Part shown: positions 1 through 11,380 of the stretch, one piece after another
Numbering within the stretch: the stretch's first letter is position 1
How the letters are laid out: the number at the start of each line of letters is the position of its first letter
Source of the DNA: Diadema setosum
Taxonomy: Eukaryota > Echinodermata > Echinoidea > Diadematoida > Diadematidae
Assembly (NCBI GenBank): GCA_033980235.1
Contig: CM067075.1
Span: forward strand, 11,134,292-11,198,291
Direction of reading: 5' to 3'
Length of the DNA stretch: 64,000 nt
The notes under the pieces: model-generated
What the model was told of the DNA's origin: nothing
Databases searched by the model: none
What the model saw: only the letters and a program-made list of their open reading frames with translations
Made by a program: the position numbers and the translations under genes

Positions 1-566
1 TTGCATCTGGCTGTGCATCACTCACGTTGACATCCATGGAAGCTGCCATTTTTGTTGTATGTACAGTTATCTCAAGATGGCGCTATTAACAAGTGACACG
101 AGGGAGCTTTGACAACCACTCTTGACTGTACAGAAAAGATATAATCCGATTTCAGAGCATGAAAGCTTATGTCGGCCATAACTGATGGGGCTTCCAAAGA
201 AGAACAAAAGCACGTTCAATTGGTTATGCAATGGGCCAGGTGCGTTGCTATGTCAGTGCATATTTAAAAGCCCAAGTTAGAAGTTATCATAAAAAGCAGT
301 ACCCAAACAGAATTGTTTAGAGTTGACGATGATCATAAATATTAAGAGGTGTGAACTTGCAATAGAGCCATCCATGATGCTTTTTATGGCGACGATCCTT
401 GATAACTGAGTCATTAAATCATGGAAGGGGGCAGAAGAAAAGGAATCAAGGGATCTATGATAACATAGTGTATATGTGAAAATAAAGAAATATTAATAAA
501 TGAATGAATTTATAAACTAATGGCTGCATGAATTCATGATATTGATGAATAAAAACAAACCCAGAT
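1..566. other. no gene seen
   Basis: Unique-looking sequence. The first 300 bases are a little GC-richer than the rest. No splice-flanked frame, RNA gene or repeat structure could be recognised on either strand. Confidence 0.5.
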
Positions 567-890
567 TTGATTTTATTTTATTTTGACTTTATTTCTGAAC
601 TTCTTTTTCATACATAAATGAAATACAAAGTCAATTGAACGAACTAATTGAACACAGTATGATTTGAATCTGACAGTTAAAACATATCAAAAGGTTAATT
701 CAAATATCCAACATTTTTTTCTGACATAATGCAAAATGAAATAAACGAAACATTTTGTGCATACATTTATGCAAACATAAGCTACAGTATATATATTGTT
801 CAAAGACAAATTAGGCAACTCCTGATGTACAGAAATTCAGGAGACCATCATCATAGGCAAACGCTTGACGAGGACAATGGCCTCAGAAAT
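567..890. repeat. interspersed repeat R1, copy 1 (uninterrupted)
   Basis: Starts with a TTTTATTTTATTTTG-type tract, then a block shared with 19365-20030: the words AAAGTCAATTGAAC and TTTGAATCTGACAGTT recur there as AAAGTCAGTTGAAC and TTTGAATCTAATAGTT. It ends with a shared block around 826-880 (GGAGACCATCATCATA, then ACGCTTG). The other copy has a TTAA fold-back element inside it at the point equivalent to about 811, so this copy holds the pre-insertion site. The microsatellite edge suggests an old LINE or SINE 3' end lying in antisense; that class is inferred. The frames across it are not convincing genes. Confidence 0.55.
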
Positions 891-1352
891 TATTGTCTAA
901 ACAATACAACATTGTAAGAATATAATATACAAGTCACCACATAGATCTAAAGACCAGGCACAGAAATGAAATTAAATAAAAACAGAAAAAAAATTTCCAA
1001 AGTCGAGTTGATTTCCCAAAAAAGTAGGCCTATGTTAAAACTAGAAACGAAAAAAGTAACAAACCAACAAGAAAAAAAGGCGAATATGCGAAAGATGAAG
1101 AAATTAAAGGGAAATGGAAAATAATCCCCCAAATGAACACGATATAGAATTTCCATAATTACGTCGGCAAAGAAATAACACTTTAATAAGATAATAACAC
1201 AACATCACTTTGTCATAACATGATCAATACACATTTCTAAGGGACAGTAATCTCGGTAAACGCGGGAAAAAAGAAACAAACGAACATCCAAAACAGAGAT
1301 AATAAAATTATGGAATAATACGCCAAACTCATTATGACTTACGTAACGTTGA

Positions 1353-1412
1353 GTCCTTATTTTCAATTTCAATTTTCATTTTCAATTTCAATATCAATTT
1401 CAATTCATTTCT
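1353..1412. repeat. degenerate (TTTCAA)n tract
   Basis: Repeated TTTCAA and TTTTCA units about ten times over, ending in CATTTCTG. The same junction (microsatellite then TTTCTG) marks other retroelement-like repeats in the window, for example at 19388 and 34461. Confidence 0.6.
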
Positions 1413-2832
1413 GAAAGTTTTACTTTCAAGAATGAAATTCACGATCAAAAATACAACAACAACAAGGAGATTTAGTAAAATCAAATTACTTGAAGAAAAA
1501 CAGCTTCATATTATGAATTTAATGAAAGTACAAAATACTGTAAATTGTTGCATATTCTTTTCCATGACAAGTTCCATGTTGCAGGGGCCGTCACAAGAAA
1601 CACACGTAATGATGCCTGATGAGATGACAGCCCTTTTCGCGAAGAAAATGACTAAAATAAAATAATGTTCTCTATCGGACTTATACACACAAAAGAAGGG
1701 GGAGGTGCAATGATGGTGGGGAGGAGTGAGGATTCACTTATGGCCTGGTTTGATTTTTCTTGCAAAGAAAATAATCAGTAAATATGATTATTACAGAGAC
1801 TATGTTATTAACAGAAATATGCCTTTCTGTTGTATGTATTTGTCCTTCGGATAGGACATAAAATGGAGGTCCCGTGTATGAGAGTGTCACAACTCATGCA
1901 CGTAAATGATCCCGCTTCATTCATTCATCGCAAAGAGCAGAGCACGGGTGAAGTGGTCCCACCTCGCATCCAACTGGACCCCATGGAAGACCAGCTTAAC
2001 GTAGCTGAATATGAATATGGGCTATCCAGCCATCTTCTAAGATGGAAATGAACAAACCAACAATAGTACACTATCTTCGAATACAAGATTTAAAAAAAAG
2101 AAAATGCAGGGAAAACAGATCATTTAGACAGCGTGAAGAGTAAGTCTGAAATAAAATGATTAAAAAAAAATTATAGCAATAACCGGGGAGAAACAAAAAG
2201 AAACGTTGGCGAATGAATTTGAAAGGAATAAAACTGAAAATGCATGAAGTACAAAATTAAGAACACGTTTACTTTAGGGATGCTATTAATATTCCGTATG
2301 TACGTAATATTAATTGGAGACACAAATTTTGATTCCTCTGCCAAAGGAAATGACCTATATAGAGAGGACAGAATGAAAAGTATCAGGACCAATTACGTAA
2401 GCAAAAAGTAACTTAATTGAAGGTTATGACCTCTCAGTCTGACACTATAGATTGATCACCACGATTCAGTTGAAAATAAGTGACAATCTATTTCAACACT
2501 ACCAGGACTGCTGGTGTAGATGACATACAATGTTATACTTCAGAGGCTCTATAAGAAGAGTTTTTCTAGTATACTGTAGTTCTTTGTAAAATTCTCCCTT
2601 TCACCAGTGATATTTGCAAAGTTACGATGATCGTGTGCTCACTGTGAACGAAAAAAATTAAGGAATGAGGAATATGCAAATAACATTGTTTGTTTCCCCT
2701 TAACTAAGATGGGAAGCATCACGAGAATGTAAATTTCTGCGCAAGATATCATAAAATCATCACTACTGACATCTTAAGCACAGAGACAGTTGAATCCGGT
2801 CTATATGCTTCCAACGAGATAATCAAATAATC
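1413..2832. other. no gene seen
   Basis: Reading frames of 60-77 codons occur on both strands but look random in composition and have no recognisable motif. No inverted or tandem repeat stands out. Confidence 0.45.
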
Positions 2833-2866
2833 AAGTATTTCATTTCATTTTATTTTATTTCAAACA
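2833..2866. repeat. (TTTCATTTTA)n tail-like tract
   Basis: Short run of TTTCATTTCATTTTATTTTATT. Its complement is the A-rich tail type seen at 21912-21946 and at the end of the minus-strand LINE at 28763, so it may mark a retroelement end. Confidence 0.4.
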
Positions 2867-2876
2867 AAAGTATAAA

Positions 2877-2962
2877 GGGGTGCTGTTCATTATTCCAAAG
2901 GTTCGTTATTCCGAAGATTTGTTAATCCGAAAATGAAATCCGGAATAACGAGCTGTAACCAG
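2877..2962. repeat. GTTCGTTATTCCGAA element, short copy
   Basis: Begins GGGGTGCTGTTC and ends GAGCTGTAACCAG, the same two ends as the longer copy at 8093-8376. Between them are three units of the GGTTCGTTATTCCGAA type and one inverted unit. The short copy looks like the long one with its internal units deleted. Confidence 0.75.
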
Positions 2963-3028
2963 TATAAAATACAATGTGACTTTTGCATATTCAAGCTAAA
3001 TCAATGCAGCTCATTTTTTTTACAATAA

Positions 3029-3032
<4 letters not shown>

Positions 3033-3076
<44 letters not shown>

Positions 3077-3081
3077 ATACA

Positions 3082-3123
<42 letters not shown>

Positions 3124-3140
3124 ATATATATATATATAAT
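3033..3140. repeat. (AT)n microsatellite cluster
   Basis: Three AT arrays at 3033-3071, 3083-3121 and 3124-3140, separated by short interruptions. Confidence 0.95.
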
Positions 3141-3483
3141 TATATAGTGGTACAGAAATGTAAAACTCAGCAGCAAGTTCCGTTTATTAGTCAGTGTCCT
3201 TTGCGGGTTCGGCACCACCAGAAGTGGGAAAATGCCATGAATTTATTCATTTTGTCTGTCATCGGTCGATTCAGCGGGCTATAGACTGGATCGGGAGGAG
3301 TGTTAGGGGCGAGCCACGTTTCAGTTTGGGTCGATATGTTACAATGATTATGTCTTCATGTTGCCAATAAGGTCCCACTATACAGTTATCAATATGAGAA
3401 GCTGTTGAAGGATTATTGGGTTAGAATTAATGTGCAAAAAATATAAGAGTTGAAAATGTTAGAGATGGACATGACAGACGTTA

Positions 3484-3570
3484 ATAGTAATAATGATAAT
3501 AATATAGAAAATTTGTAAAGCGCTTTCAAAAGACGAAAATGCTACAAAGGGCTTCACAATTATCGAGAAA
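3484..3570 (-). mobile_element. truncated non-LTR retroelement 3' end
   Basis: On the minus strand, two related words (AAGCCCTTTGTAGC and AAGCGCTTTACAA) precede an ATT/ATC-rich tail. A GCGC stem followed by a trinucleotide tail is the pattern of L2/CR1-type LINE 3' ends, as also seen at 10103-10174. No coding part is left. The exact family is unknown. Confidence 0.45.
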
Positions 3571-3929
3571 AGAACAAACATTTCACGGATACAAATAATT
3601 CACGATAGGCCCTACATAATAATCACTTCTGTTCTTGAAAAGAAAAGGTTTTAAGTGCAACGGGTGAAGAGGTAAGGTATAAAAATACCAAACTTACATG
3701 TACATAATTCTCTCGGGGCAAACTACTTTACTGTGTTAAAATACGAATAATACTCATAAGCACGAATAAACTTTGAAGTAAAACAAAAACTCTTCAGTAA
3801 TTTGTAACGTCGTGATTAAAAGAGAAGACAAAAGAAGACAATTTTACAAACATGAAATGTGGGGGACCTACTAAAAAGCAAAGATGGTATGTCCCTTGAT
3901 GAAAATGTTAATTTTATTAACCACGCAAC

Positions 3930-4815
3930 TTAATGATACAGACATCTTAGCAAGTAAAACGTAAATTAAAGCCACATTCTTAAAAAAAAAAACTCAGTGT
4001 ACACATGATATTTATTTTGAAGATTTGTACATAATGATATTCAAAATAAAGAGATTCCTAGAGTGGAAAAACCCTTGGCATCTCGAGATATGGATATTGA
4101 TTATATCTAAACTTATATACAGAGAAACAGAGAAAAGCCATGCAAGAACAAGGAATTTTATATACGCAAATTGAAAAACATTATAATGTTTGCATAATGC
4201 ACATACAGATATATGGGAAGATAACTCTTTTTGTACAAATAGGGCACTTTCAGCTTGTACACTTAACAAAGCTCGCGTGATTTATACGTGAAAGGATTTG
4301 CGTTGATGGATATGTTTGTCTATATAGGTACAAATAGACATCGAGACGAACTACTGTGAAAAACGAGAAACGAGAAACGAAATAATACAGACATCTTATA
4401 AGTAAAACGTAAATTAAAGCCACATTCTGAATAAAAAAAAAACCCTCAGTGTACACATAATATCTGTTTTAAAGATTTGTACATAATGATATTCAAAATA
4501 AAGAGATTCATAGAGTGGAAAAAACCTTTGCATCTCGAGATATAGATATTGATTATATCTAAACTTATACAGAGAAACAGAGATAAACCATGCATAAACA
4601 AGAAATTTTATACACGCAAATTGAAAAACATTATAATGTTTGTATTATGCACATACAGATATATGGGAAGATAACTTTGTACAAATAGGGCACTTTTAGC
4701 TTGTACACTTAACAAAGCTCGTGTGATTTACGTGCAAGGATTTACGTTGATTGATATGTTTGTCTAGGTACAAATAGACATAGAGACGAACTGAGAAGAA
4801 CGAGAAGCGAGAAGC
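3930..4815. repeat. tandem duplication, two units of about 440 bp
   Basis: Unit 1 is about 3930-4380 and unit 2 about 4381-4815. Both run from ATACAGACATCTTA and GTAAAACGTAAATTAAAG through to GAGACGAACT and a run of GAGAAACGA/GAGAAGCGA. The units differ by scattered substitutions and small indels. The ORFs inside (for example the 85-codon minus frame ending at 4269) do not keep the same frame in both units, so a non-coding segment was duplicated. Confidence 0.85.
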
Positions 4816-4938
4816 GAGGTGAGAGATAAAAGAAAAGAGTAGGAGAGTGGTATGAAATGTAAGAGAATGATAAATTTTTCAGCTGCGTCTCCATATCCCA
4901 GCACCAAGGCAAACCTTGCAAAACATATAAAAGCTTAA

Positions 4939-5321
4939 AGGGACTGTGCAGTACTGGTTGAGGTTGGGATTCATGTTTCGAACATTCCTAAGTGAGATAA
5001 TGAAAAGCCTCTTATGAAATACGAAAGAGCATGTAATTTCAAGAAGGATTCAAGATTTGTTTGATGAAAATTGTTTTTCAAATGGCTGAGATATCCCAAA
5101 AAGTGCTAATAATAAAAGGTGACATGCCACAACTTTATTAGGATCTCTTTGTTTCACCTTGTTTTTGGATATCTCAGCCATTTCAAAACCGATTTTCATC
5201 GAATAAACTTTTGATACCCTTTAGAACTGCATGCTCCTTGACATCTCATAGAGTGGTTTCTGAATATCTCGCAAAACGTTAAAAGCTAAATCCTCACCTC
5301 GACCAGAACTGTACACACCCT
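4939..5321. mobile_element. TTAA-flanked fold-back element, family B, copy 1
   Basis: Flanked by TTAA at 4935-4938 and 5322-5325. Ends are AGGGACTGTGCAGTACTGG and, on the other strand, AGGGTGTGTACAGTTCTGG. The arms pair over most of the length: GGCTGAGATATCC near 5086 is matched by GGATATCTCAGCC near 5167. A second copy lies at 16895-17314. A TTAA target is typical of piggyBac-related elements; membership is inferred. No transposase is encoded, so this is a non-autonomous palindromic element. Confidence 0.8.
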
Positions 5322-5325
5322 TTAA

Positions 5326-6127
5326 AGGAACACAATTCACCTTTTATCGTTCTTCAAAGTAAATGAGTATTGACTTGTTTTGATCACAATATTATTCAAA
5401 TTTACATACTACAATGTATTTTCGTTTTACTTGCAGCTTACAGATCATGTTGACAAGTATTAAAAAGAGGAAGGCAAGTGTATTCGAAACGGCATCACAT
5501 TGACAGTTTGTTATGGGGAAAATTATGAGATATTATCTTAAATATGAACACTTTCCTTCTATATTATTTCCTCACATTCTCCCATGTGACAACGTCTTCT
5601 CATTGGGGGTATATGTTGTACATTAATGTCATACTGTCTACAGAGTCAAAATATACGTAACGATCAATTAAGCAAATGTTCGGGTAATGAAAATGCTGGT
5701 GAGAAGAATGTAGTGTGAAATGAAATTATATTGATGGAGAACGTGCGTTGCTAGATCTTTTTTTCCTTTTTAGTATTTATTCAATATCAAAAGCCCACAA
5801 TGTCGTCATGCCGTGTTGACAAAACAATGTTTACGTTAACGTTCAAAGTACACCAAACGTGCCACCGTATATAGGATCTACTCCTGAATACAAGCTTTAA
5901 GAAAATGGAACAATCTTTGACAAGATGTGATTATATACGCATATAATATGTATATATGCCTGTATGTGTTTACGTGTGTGTGTTTAAGAGCTGGCTATTT
6001 AAACTGCATATTTTGTATGGCAAGACTGCGGATCTGATTTTGGTTTCATGCTTATTCATTCTTCCGTTTTTGTCTCAATTGCTATTTGAAGATGACATGG
6101 GATACTTAGAATACAGAGCTGAACAAG
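5326..6127. other. no gene seen
   Basis: AT-rich sequence between two fold-back elements. A 69-codon plus frame at 5956-6165 runs straight into the next element and is not a gene candidate. Confidence 0.5.
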
Positions 6128-6131
6128 TTAA

Positions 6132-6689
6132 AGGGAAGATAAACCCCAAGAACAATGTGGATTGAGTGAAAGCAGCAACATTAGTAGAACACATCAGTGA
6201 AAGTTTGAAGAAAATCGGACAATCGATGCAAAAGTTATGAATTTTTAAAGTTTTGATGTTGGAACCGCTGGATGAGGAGACTACTAGAGGTTATGACGTA
6301 TGAGTGGACAACAATACCAAGAAAATATAAAGAAAATTCTGCAAAAATCCATTTTTCATGGAAATTACAAATTCCATCAACTTGATATTGATATATGTTA
6401 AGGGTAGCAATTATTCCCCCTGCTTTCTGAAAGCGGTTGGTCCATTGTTTTTTCATAATTCTAGAAAAGTGAATTTTTGTTGAATTTCCTTTATATTTTC
6501 TTTGTATTGTTGTCCACTCATACATCATATCCTCTAGTAGTCTCCTCATCCAGCGGTTCCAACACCAAAACTTTAAAAATTCATAACTTTTGCATCGATT
6601 GTCCGATTTTCCTCAAACTTTCACTGATGTGTTCTACTAATGTTGCTGCTTTCACTCAATCCACATTGTTCTTTGGGTTTACCTTCCCT
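6132..6689. mobile_element. TTAA-flanked palindromic element, family A, copy 1
   Basis: Exactly 558 bp between TTAA at 6128-6131 and TTAA at 6690-6693. Ends are AGGGAAGATAAACCC and GGGTTTACCTTCCCT. Nearly the whole element is an inverted repeat: CGGACAATCGATGCAAAAG near 6218 returns as its complement near 6588, and GGAACCGCTGGATGAGGAG near 6260 as its complement near 6541. It closely matches 39809-40366, which has the same length. It encodes no protein: the 104-codon minus frame and 86-codon plus frame are translations of the arms. Piggybac-like mobilisation is inferred from the TTAA duplication. Confidence 0.88.
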
Positions 6690-6693
6690 TTAA

Positions 6694-7140
6694 GGATGAT
6701 GATACTTTTTCCTGTCATTGTACTTAGGAGTGAATGAAATCAATGCTCTCTTTTATAAGATGCTCGCATAATATTGCTGTATCTGCTGTATTCACAGATA
6801 CATAATGTTGTCACGACGGCAGTCCCTAATTGCAATAATGTCAATAGCGGTCTCGAATGGAAATGAATTGATTGTGGTTCAGAGTGGCAGCGGGTATAGT
6901 GTGTAAGCTGTATCGGAGGATTTTAATTCCGGGTGAAGGACTGAGATATCCTATCTTTTAAATCTATCCATTTGACTCAAGGGGAAATTGCCCAACACAT
7001 TGTCTGCATGCAGCGAACGCAGAAAGATAACTGTTGAAAATGAGAAAATCAGACGACCTGTTCAGCAGTTACAAATTTTAGAAGTTCTGCTGTAATGATA
7101 GTACAGCCATATTAAAGAAAATGTGTAAACAGATTTGTGT
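6694..7140. other. no gene seen
   Basis: No repeat or coding signature beyond a few short frames. Confidence 0.45.
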
Positions 7141-7217
7141 GTATGTATGTGTGTGTGTGTGTTTGTTTGGTGTTGTTGTTTGTTTGTTTGTTTGTTTTTT
7201 TTTTTTTGGGGGGGGGG
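7141..7217. repeat. compound GT / GTTT / T / G microsatellite
   Basis: (GT)n, then (TTTG)n, then 13 T and 10 G in series. The frames on both strands here (60-70 codons) are translations of this tract. Confidence 0.9.
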
Positions 7218-8092
7218 ATCGAAAGAGCGCTCGACTTAATTCCTGTAGAATGTATGAAATTACCTCCCCTAACATATTTCATGGGTTCATGAGAGAATGC
7301 GCATGATTTTTTTTTTAATTCCTTCATGTTTTCTTAATGTGAAATCACGCCACTACGTCTACGTCTCATGCTGATCATTGAAAAAAAAAAATGTACACGT
7401 TTAACGAGCGCTAAGCAGCCACACGGTTTTGCAGTAAGGTTAAAGATGGAACACAGTTTCTCACCAAAATGGAATAAAAATCATCCGAAACCAGTATGTA
7501 ATCCACACCCATGCATTGAATTACGCTAATATTTCAATGACATTTATGGTCCTCGTCTGTATGTATGTATTATTATTTTTTTTAAATGCACAAACATTTT
7601 GCTTCTATATCTAACTTTCGGAGGTAAGTTCATTTTAGCAATCTTCCCAAGTCTTTTGCCAACCGCCATGCATACTTTTTTTTTAAAACTATTTTTTTTA
7701 AAACTTATAATCAATAAGTAATTTTCCTCAAATAAGCATATCGAGTGAGTGAATGCATAGAAGTACAATGAATGTGAGGAAAATATGATGATACATTCAA
7801 AAGTTATGAAGTTTTACAGGCTTGGTTAACTCCACGTGCAATCACTGCTTGATAAGAAGACTGGAACAATCTGTGGCCAGGTGTCGCAGTGGGGGAAACG
7901 ATATAAAGAACATATGAATCCACATATATTTAACGGTAAATTCTCATTTCAAGCTACAACAAAGAGTAGAGAAGAGTAAAAGAAAAGTAGAGTATTATAA
8001 GGAAACGTTGAGAACCACGATGCATTATTTGAAACTAAGCAAATACACGAGCACCAATTTTTCTAGTACCTGATGCACGTGTAACCTTTTTT
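7218..8092. other. no gene seen
   Basis: Includes T-runs at about 7308 and 7675-7705. No coding, RNA or transposon signal recognised. Confidence 0.45.
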
Positions 8093-8376
8093 AGGGTGCT
8101 GTTCGTTATTCCGAAGGTTCGATATTCCGAAGGTTCGTTATTTCGAAGGTTCGTTAATCCGAAACACACAAATTCCCTATACCTAGAGGTTCGTTAATCC
8201 GAAAATGAAAAAGGGTTCGTTAATCCGAACATTTGTGGCGTTAGTCCGAAGGTTCGTTATTCCGAAGATTTGTTAATCCGAAAATGAAATTCGGAAAAAC
8301 GAACCTTCGGAATAACTAATCTTCGGACTGAAGAGCCTTCGGAATAACGAACCTTCGGAATAACGAGCTGTAACCA
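8093..8376. repeat. GTTCGTTATTCCGAA palindromic tandem repeat, long copy
   Basis: About eight direct units of GGTTCGTTATTCCGAA and variants (GTTCGTTAATCCGAA) in the left two thirds, then about five inverted units (TTCGGAATAACGAACC) on the right. Begins GGGTGCTGTTCG and ends GAGCTGTAACCAG, the same ends as 2877-2962. The two halves can fold on each other. Fixed ends with variable internal units suggest a mobile unit rather than a simple satellite. Confidence 0.8.
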
Positions 8377-9155
8377 GCTTTTTACACCCCAATTTATTGA
8401 CACGTATTCATACTGTGTAATTAAACATTTCGTTGTCTGAAATGATTGTTATAACTGTAACGTACCCTACATGCGAAGAGAGATTGTTTATATAGAGTCA
8501 ATTCTTGTTTTTTTCTGTAGAAGGTGGGATCCATTTGATACTTAGGAGCTCCTACGTTTTCTTGAGCTGTTAACTTTTTTTTTTCATGTTAGCTCTAGAT
8601 CTTTCAATTCAAGGAACCCCAAACTATTTTAGAAAATCATGAGAGTCGCAATTCAATGGCAAAAACAACAGTCACTGCACGAAGACATAATAACCTTCAC
8701 CTGGAGATCTTTATCAACAGATGGTTTTAATTTTAACTATGAGAGTATTATTTGAGACAGAAGTTTTTTTTTTTCTTTCGGATAAGAATATTGAACAACA
8801 TCAATAACAGTATCAACGAAAGGAAGAACATCACGTTAATGATAATAAGAATAAACGATTTTCCGAGAACTAAGATTAAATTTATAAATGATGAGTATGC
8901 ATCGATTTCCAATCTATATTCCCTGGACAATCCCCGTATATTGACACGCTTGTTGGGTCCCATGTCCTTATTATCATTGTTATATAAGTCAAAGTTCATT
9001 TCCCGTCACTGCCAATTTCAGTATATTATGTTCCCATCTTTGTTTTTGTTTTCGTCTATGTTCCTGTCTCTGTCTCTTTCTTTGTCCTTACCTCGATTTT
9101 GTATTTGTATTTACTTTGATACTGCATATTATGGAATGTCATAATCATTTATGTT
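8377..9155. other. no gene seen
   Basis: A 130-codon plus frame (8752-9144) overlaps an 83-codon minus frame. It begins with a poly-Phe run from a T tract and ends in a Leu/Ser run from a TCTCTG tract. I see no family motif and treat it as chance. Confidence 0.45.
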
Positions 9156-9470
9156 TAAAGGTGCGATCACACATCGCCGGTTTAGATGGCGGTTCATGGC
9201 GGTTCTCAAACCGCCGTGAACCGTGTCCAAATGATGGCGGAAAGCACTTTGACTACGTTCTCAACACGTTTTGAACACGGAGCAAACGCGGATTGACGCG
9301 GTAGTAACACGTATCGTCCCGGAAGGTGGAGGAGTCCATACCAAGCCCATGTAGTTGGATGCAATCAGAGCCCTTTCACTTGTCCTCAATGGGTTTCAAC
9401 GATGAGCGTTTTGCTTTGTTAGGTAAACACAATTTTAAAGAAATTATGAAACGTTGTAACCACCTGTGTT

Positions 9471-9686
9471 TCACAGATTGATATAAGTGATGCAACAACC
9501 AATTATCTTCAAGTTTCGATGTGACTTTTCTCTTTCTCTTTTAGTTCTTAAAATATCCATATTAACTGTCATTAATAAAGACATACCTATCAAAGCAGAA
9601 TCCAAAATAGTTTCCAAAGTTTCCTGTTCATTTGTAGGTTTATTTATCAAGTGATGTACAAGGTTAGTACTTGCTTGTTTCAACAT
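9471..9686 (-). pseudogene. possible transposon-encoded frame remnant
   Basis: A 71-codon minus-strand frame inside the 1.9 kb transposon. Residues 19-33 (NEQETLETILDSALI) and 46-55 (LRTKREREKS) have the charged, helical look of a short DNA-binding or accessory protein. A minus-strand stretch further 5' (9757-9822), in another open piece, encodes an E/K-rich end containing EALKDKKEQFYENM before a stop. I do not recognise a family, and these pieces may be chance. Confidence 0.2.
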
Positions 9687-9803
9687 CTCTCTTTTTTTAT
9701 TCTTTATTAATTAAGTTTTCACATAATTATTTGGCATGTTGAATTTAAGATCTTGTTGCTTGTTTATCCATGTTTTCATAAAATTGCTCCTTCTTATCTT
9801 TCA

Positions 9804-10174
9804 GAGCTTCTTGTGAAATATGAGCCTAGGAGAGTTCCTAAATCGTAAGGGGAATCTGTATGTGATACCCTCGATCCATTACGACAAACTACTACAGATG
9901 GCAAACGTGGTTTATGCCGCCCCAGAACTGTGGAACAGCATCCCAAGTGATAGAACATGCAAATTCCATCAATAAGTCCAAAATGTTTTTAAATACTTAA
10001 CTGTTAAAATAGTAACATAGTGATTGTAGATGATGATTTATGCAACATGTTACTGTTTCTGAAATTACCTTTTCCTGTTTATCTTTTTGTTCCCCCTCTA
10101 AAGCGCATAGAGACCTTGCCAAAGGTATTATGCGCTATATCAAAGACCGGTAATGATGATGATATAATAATGAT
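9804..10174 (+). pseudogene. LINE 3' end: reverse transcriptase C-terminus and tail
   Basis: The frame at 9844-9975 encodes a piece ending in VVYAAPELWNSIPSD and TCKFHQ then a stop. This matches the classic C-terminal block APxLWNSLP followed by FKxxLKxxL of CR1/L2-type LINE reverse transcriptases. Just upstream, 9804-9845 encodes LLVKYEPRR in another frame, so there is one frameshift. Downstream is a stem-loop (GCGCATA at 10103-10109 pairs with TATGCGC at 10129-10135; inner ACCTT pairs with AAGGT) and then a GAT/AAT tail at 10151-10174. A 3' hairpin plus short tandem tail is typical of L2-like elements. 5'-truncated and dead; nested in the 1.9 kb DNA transposon. Confidence 0.75.
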
Positions 10175-10571
10175 ATCTTTAACAGCAGTCAATAAAAAAG
10201 ACATATTATGTACATTATACATTATCAAAGAATCATATATAGTGTTATGTGCATAGTTTCCTCTTTACTTACAGGTTCATGTAACATAATAATGGTGTTT
10301 TTTTTCAAGTTTCAACATTGCTTTTCCCTCTTCTCTCTTAAGTTTCACTATATCTGTATCAACATGTCTTACAAAAATGGCATACATAATCACGAAAGCA
10401 GAACCTAACATAATTACATAAGTCTTCTGTGTGCATAACACGTTGCTGGCCATCTTAAAAGCTGTTAAGCTTTGATAAAATTATGAACTTACCTTTTAAT
10501 GTAAATGATGTACTATTCAACATACCTAACAACTTTTTGAACATTAAACTTTATTTCTTACTGAATATGTG

Positions 10572-10706
10572 TTAAAGAAGTAAGGAAACTGTAGCATTCA
10601 ATATATTTGCCCGATCTTGCATTATGGGTTCATCTTTGCGTTTATCTCCATTTTTACTGCTCCGCCACGAAGTGTCGCCGGAGCCATTATTCTCTTTTAA
10701 GTTCAT
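10572..10706 (-). pseudogene. possible first exon of a transposon gene
   Basis: A 44-codon minus-strand frame just inside the right GC-rich end. It starts MNLKENNGSGDTSW and continues with K/D/R-rich residues to a stop. Position near a terminus and non-repetitive composition fit the N-terminal exon of a transposon protein, but no family motif is visible. Confidence 0.2.
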
Positions 10707-11216
10707 TGTTTCTTTTCGCTTGAAAATTATGGCGGTGTTAACACGGTATTATCACGGATCCTGCGGTGCAAACACGGAGGATGCCGTTCTTAACACGATG
10801 AACGGCGATGTGAACACGGTCCATTTCAAACCGCCAAGACCGCCACGAAAAATTAAACATGTTTAATTTTTCTGGCGGTTCCCCGCGGTTCCCCGCGGTT
10901 CTCGGGGTTCATGGCGGATGGGTGACGGATGACCACGGTTTGTGTACGGTGTAAACACGGTCTTTGGCGGAGCACGGCGATTTGCTGAACCGCCATGAAC
11001 CGCCATCTAAACCGGCGATGTGTGATTGCACCTTAAGGCACACTCGTCACATTTTTTTTTTAAACTTCGGGAGATGTACCCCCAGCGCATTTTCAAATTG
11101 ATCGCGTGATACTTGCCCTTATATATCATTCATATTTACGTATCTTCTTTATTTCCGTTTTATTTCGACAGGGTAGCCCTTTCAGTTGAAAAATCCTCTA
11201 CCATGGGGCCCTGAAC

Positions 11217-11380
<164 letters not shown>

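Larger units (their letters stand above)
9159..11033. mobile_element. 1.9 kb DNA transposon with GC-rich inverted ends and TAA target duplication
   Basis: Flanked by TAA at 9156-9158 and 11034-11036. Terminal inverted repeats read AGGTGCRATCACACATCGCC and continue GGTTTAGATGGCGGTTCATG. Inside both ends are many copies of AACACGG and GGCGGTT (9230-9300 and 10735-10975), far GC-richer than the surroundings. A 3-base TWA target is the habit of PIF/Harbinger elements, so that superfamily is the best guess. The centre is AT-rich, holds a LINE 3' end (9804-10174) and possible remnants of minus-strand transposon frames. No full transposase is present, so the copy is non-autonomous or decayed. Confidence 0.8.

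Noticed and set aside
6235..6549. 104-codon minus frame, also found at 39912-40226
   Set aside because: Conserved between two loci only because both are copies of the same palindromic element; the arms, not a protein, are conserved.
8093..8376. CRISPR-like array
   Set aside because: Units are adjacent with no unique spacers, some are inverted, and the context is animal DNA.
8752..9144. 130-codon plus frame
   Set aside because: Begins with poly-Phe from a T tract and ends in Leu/Ser repeats; overlaps an equally open minus frame.
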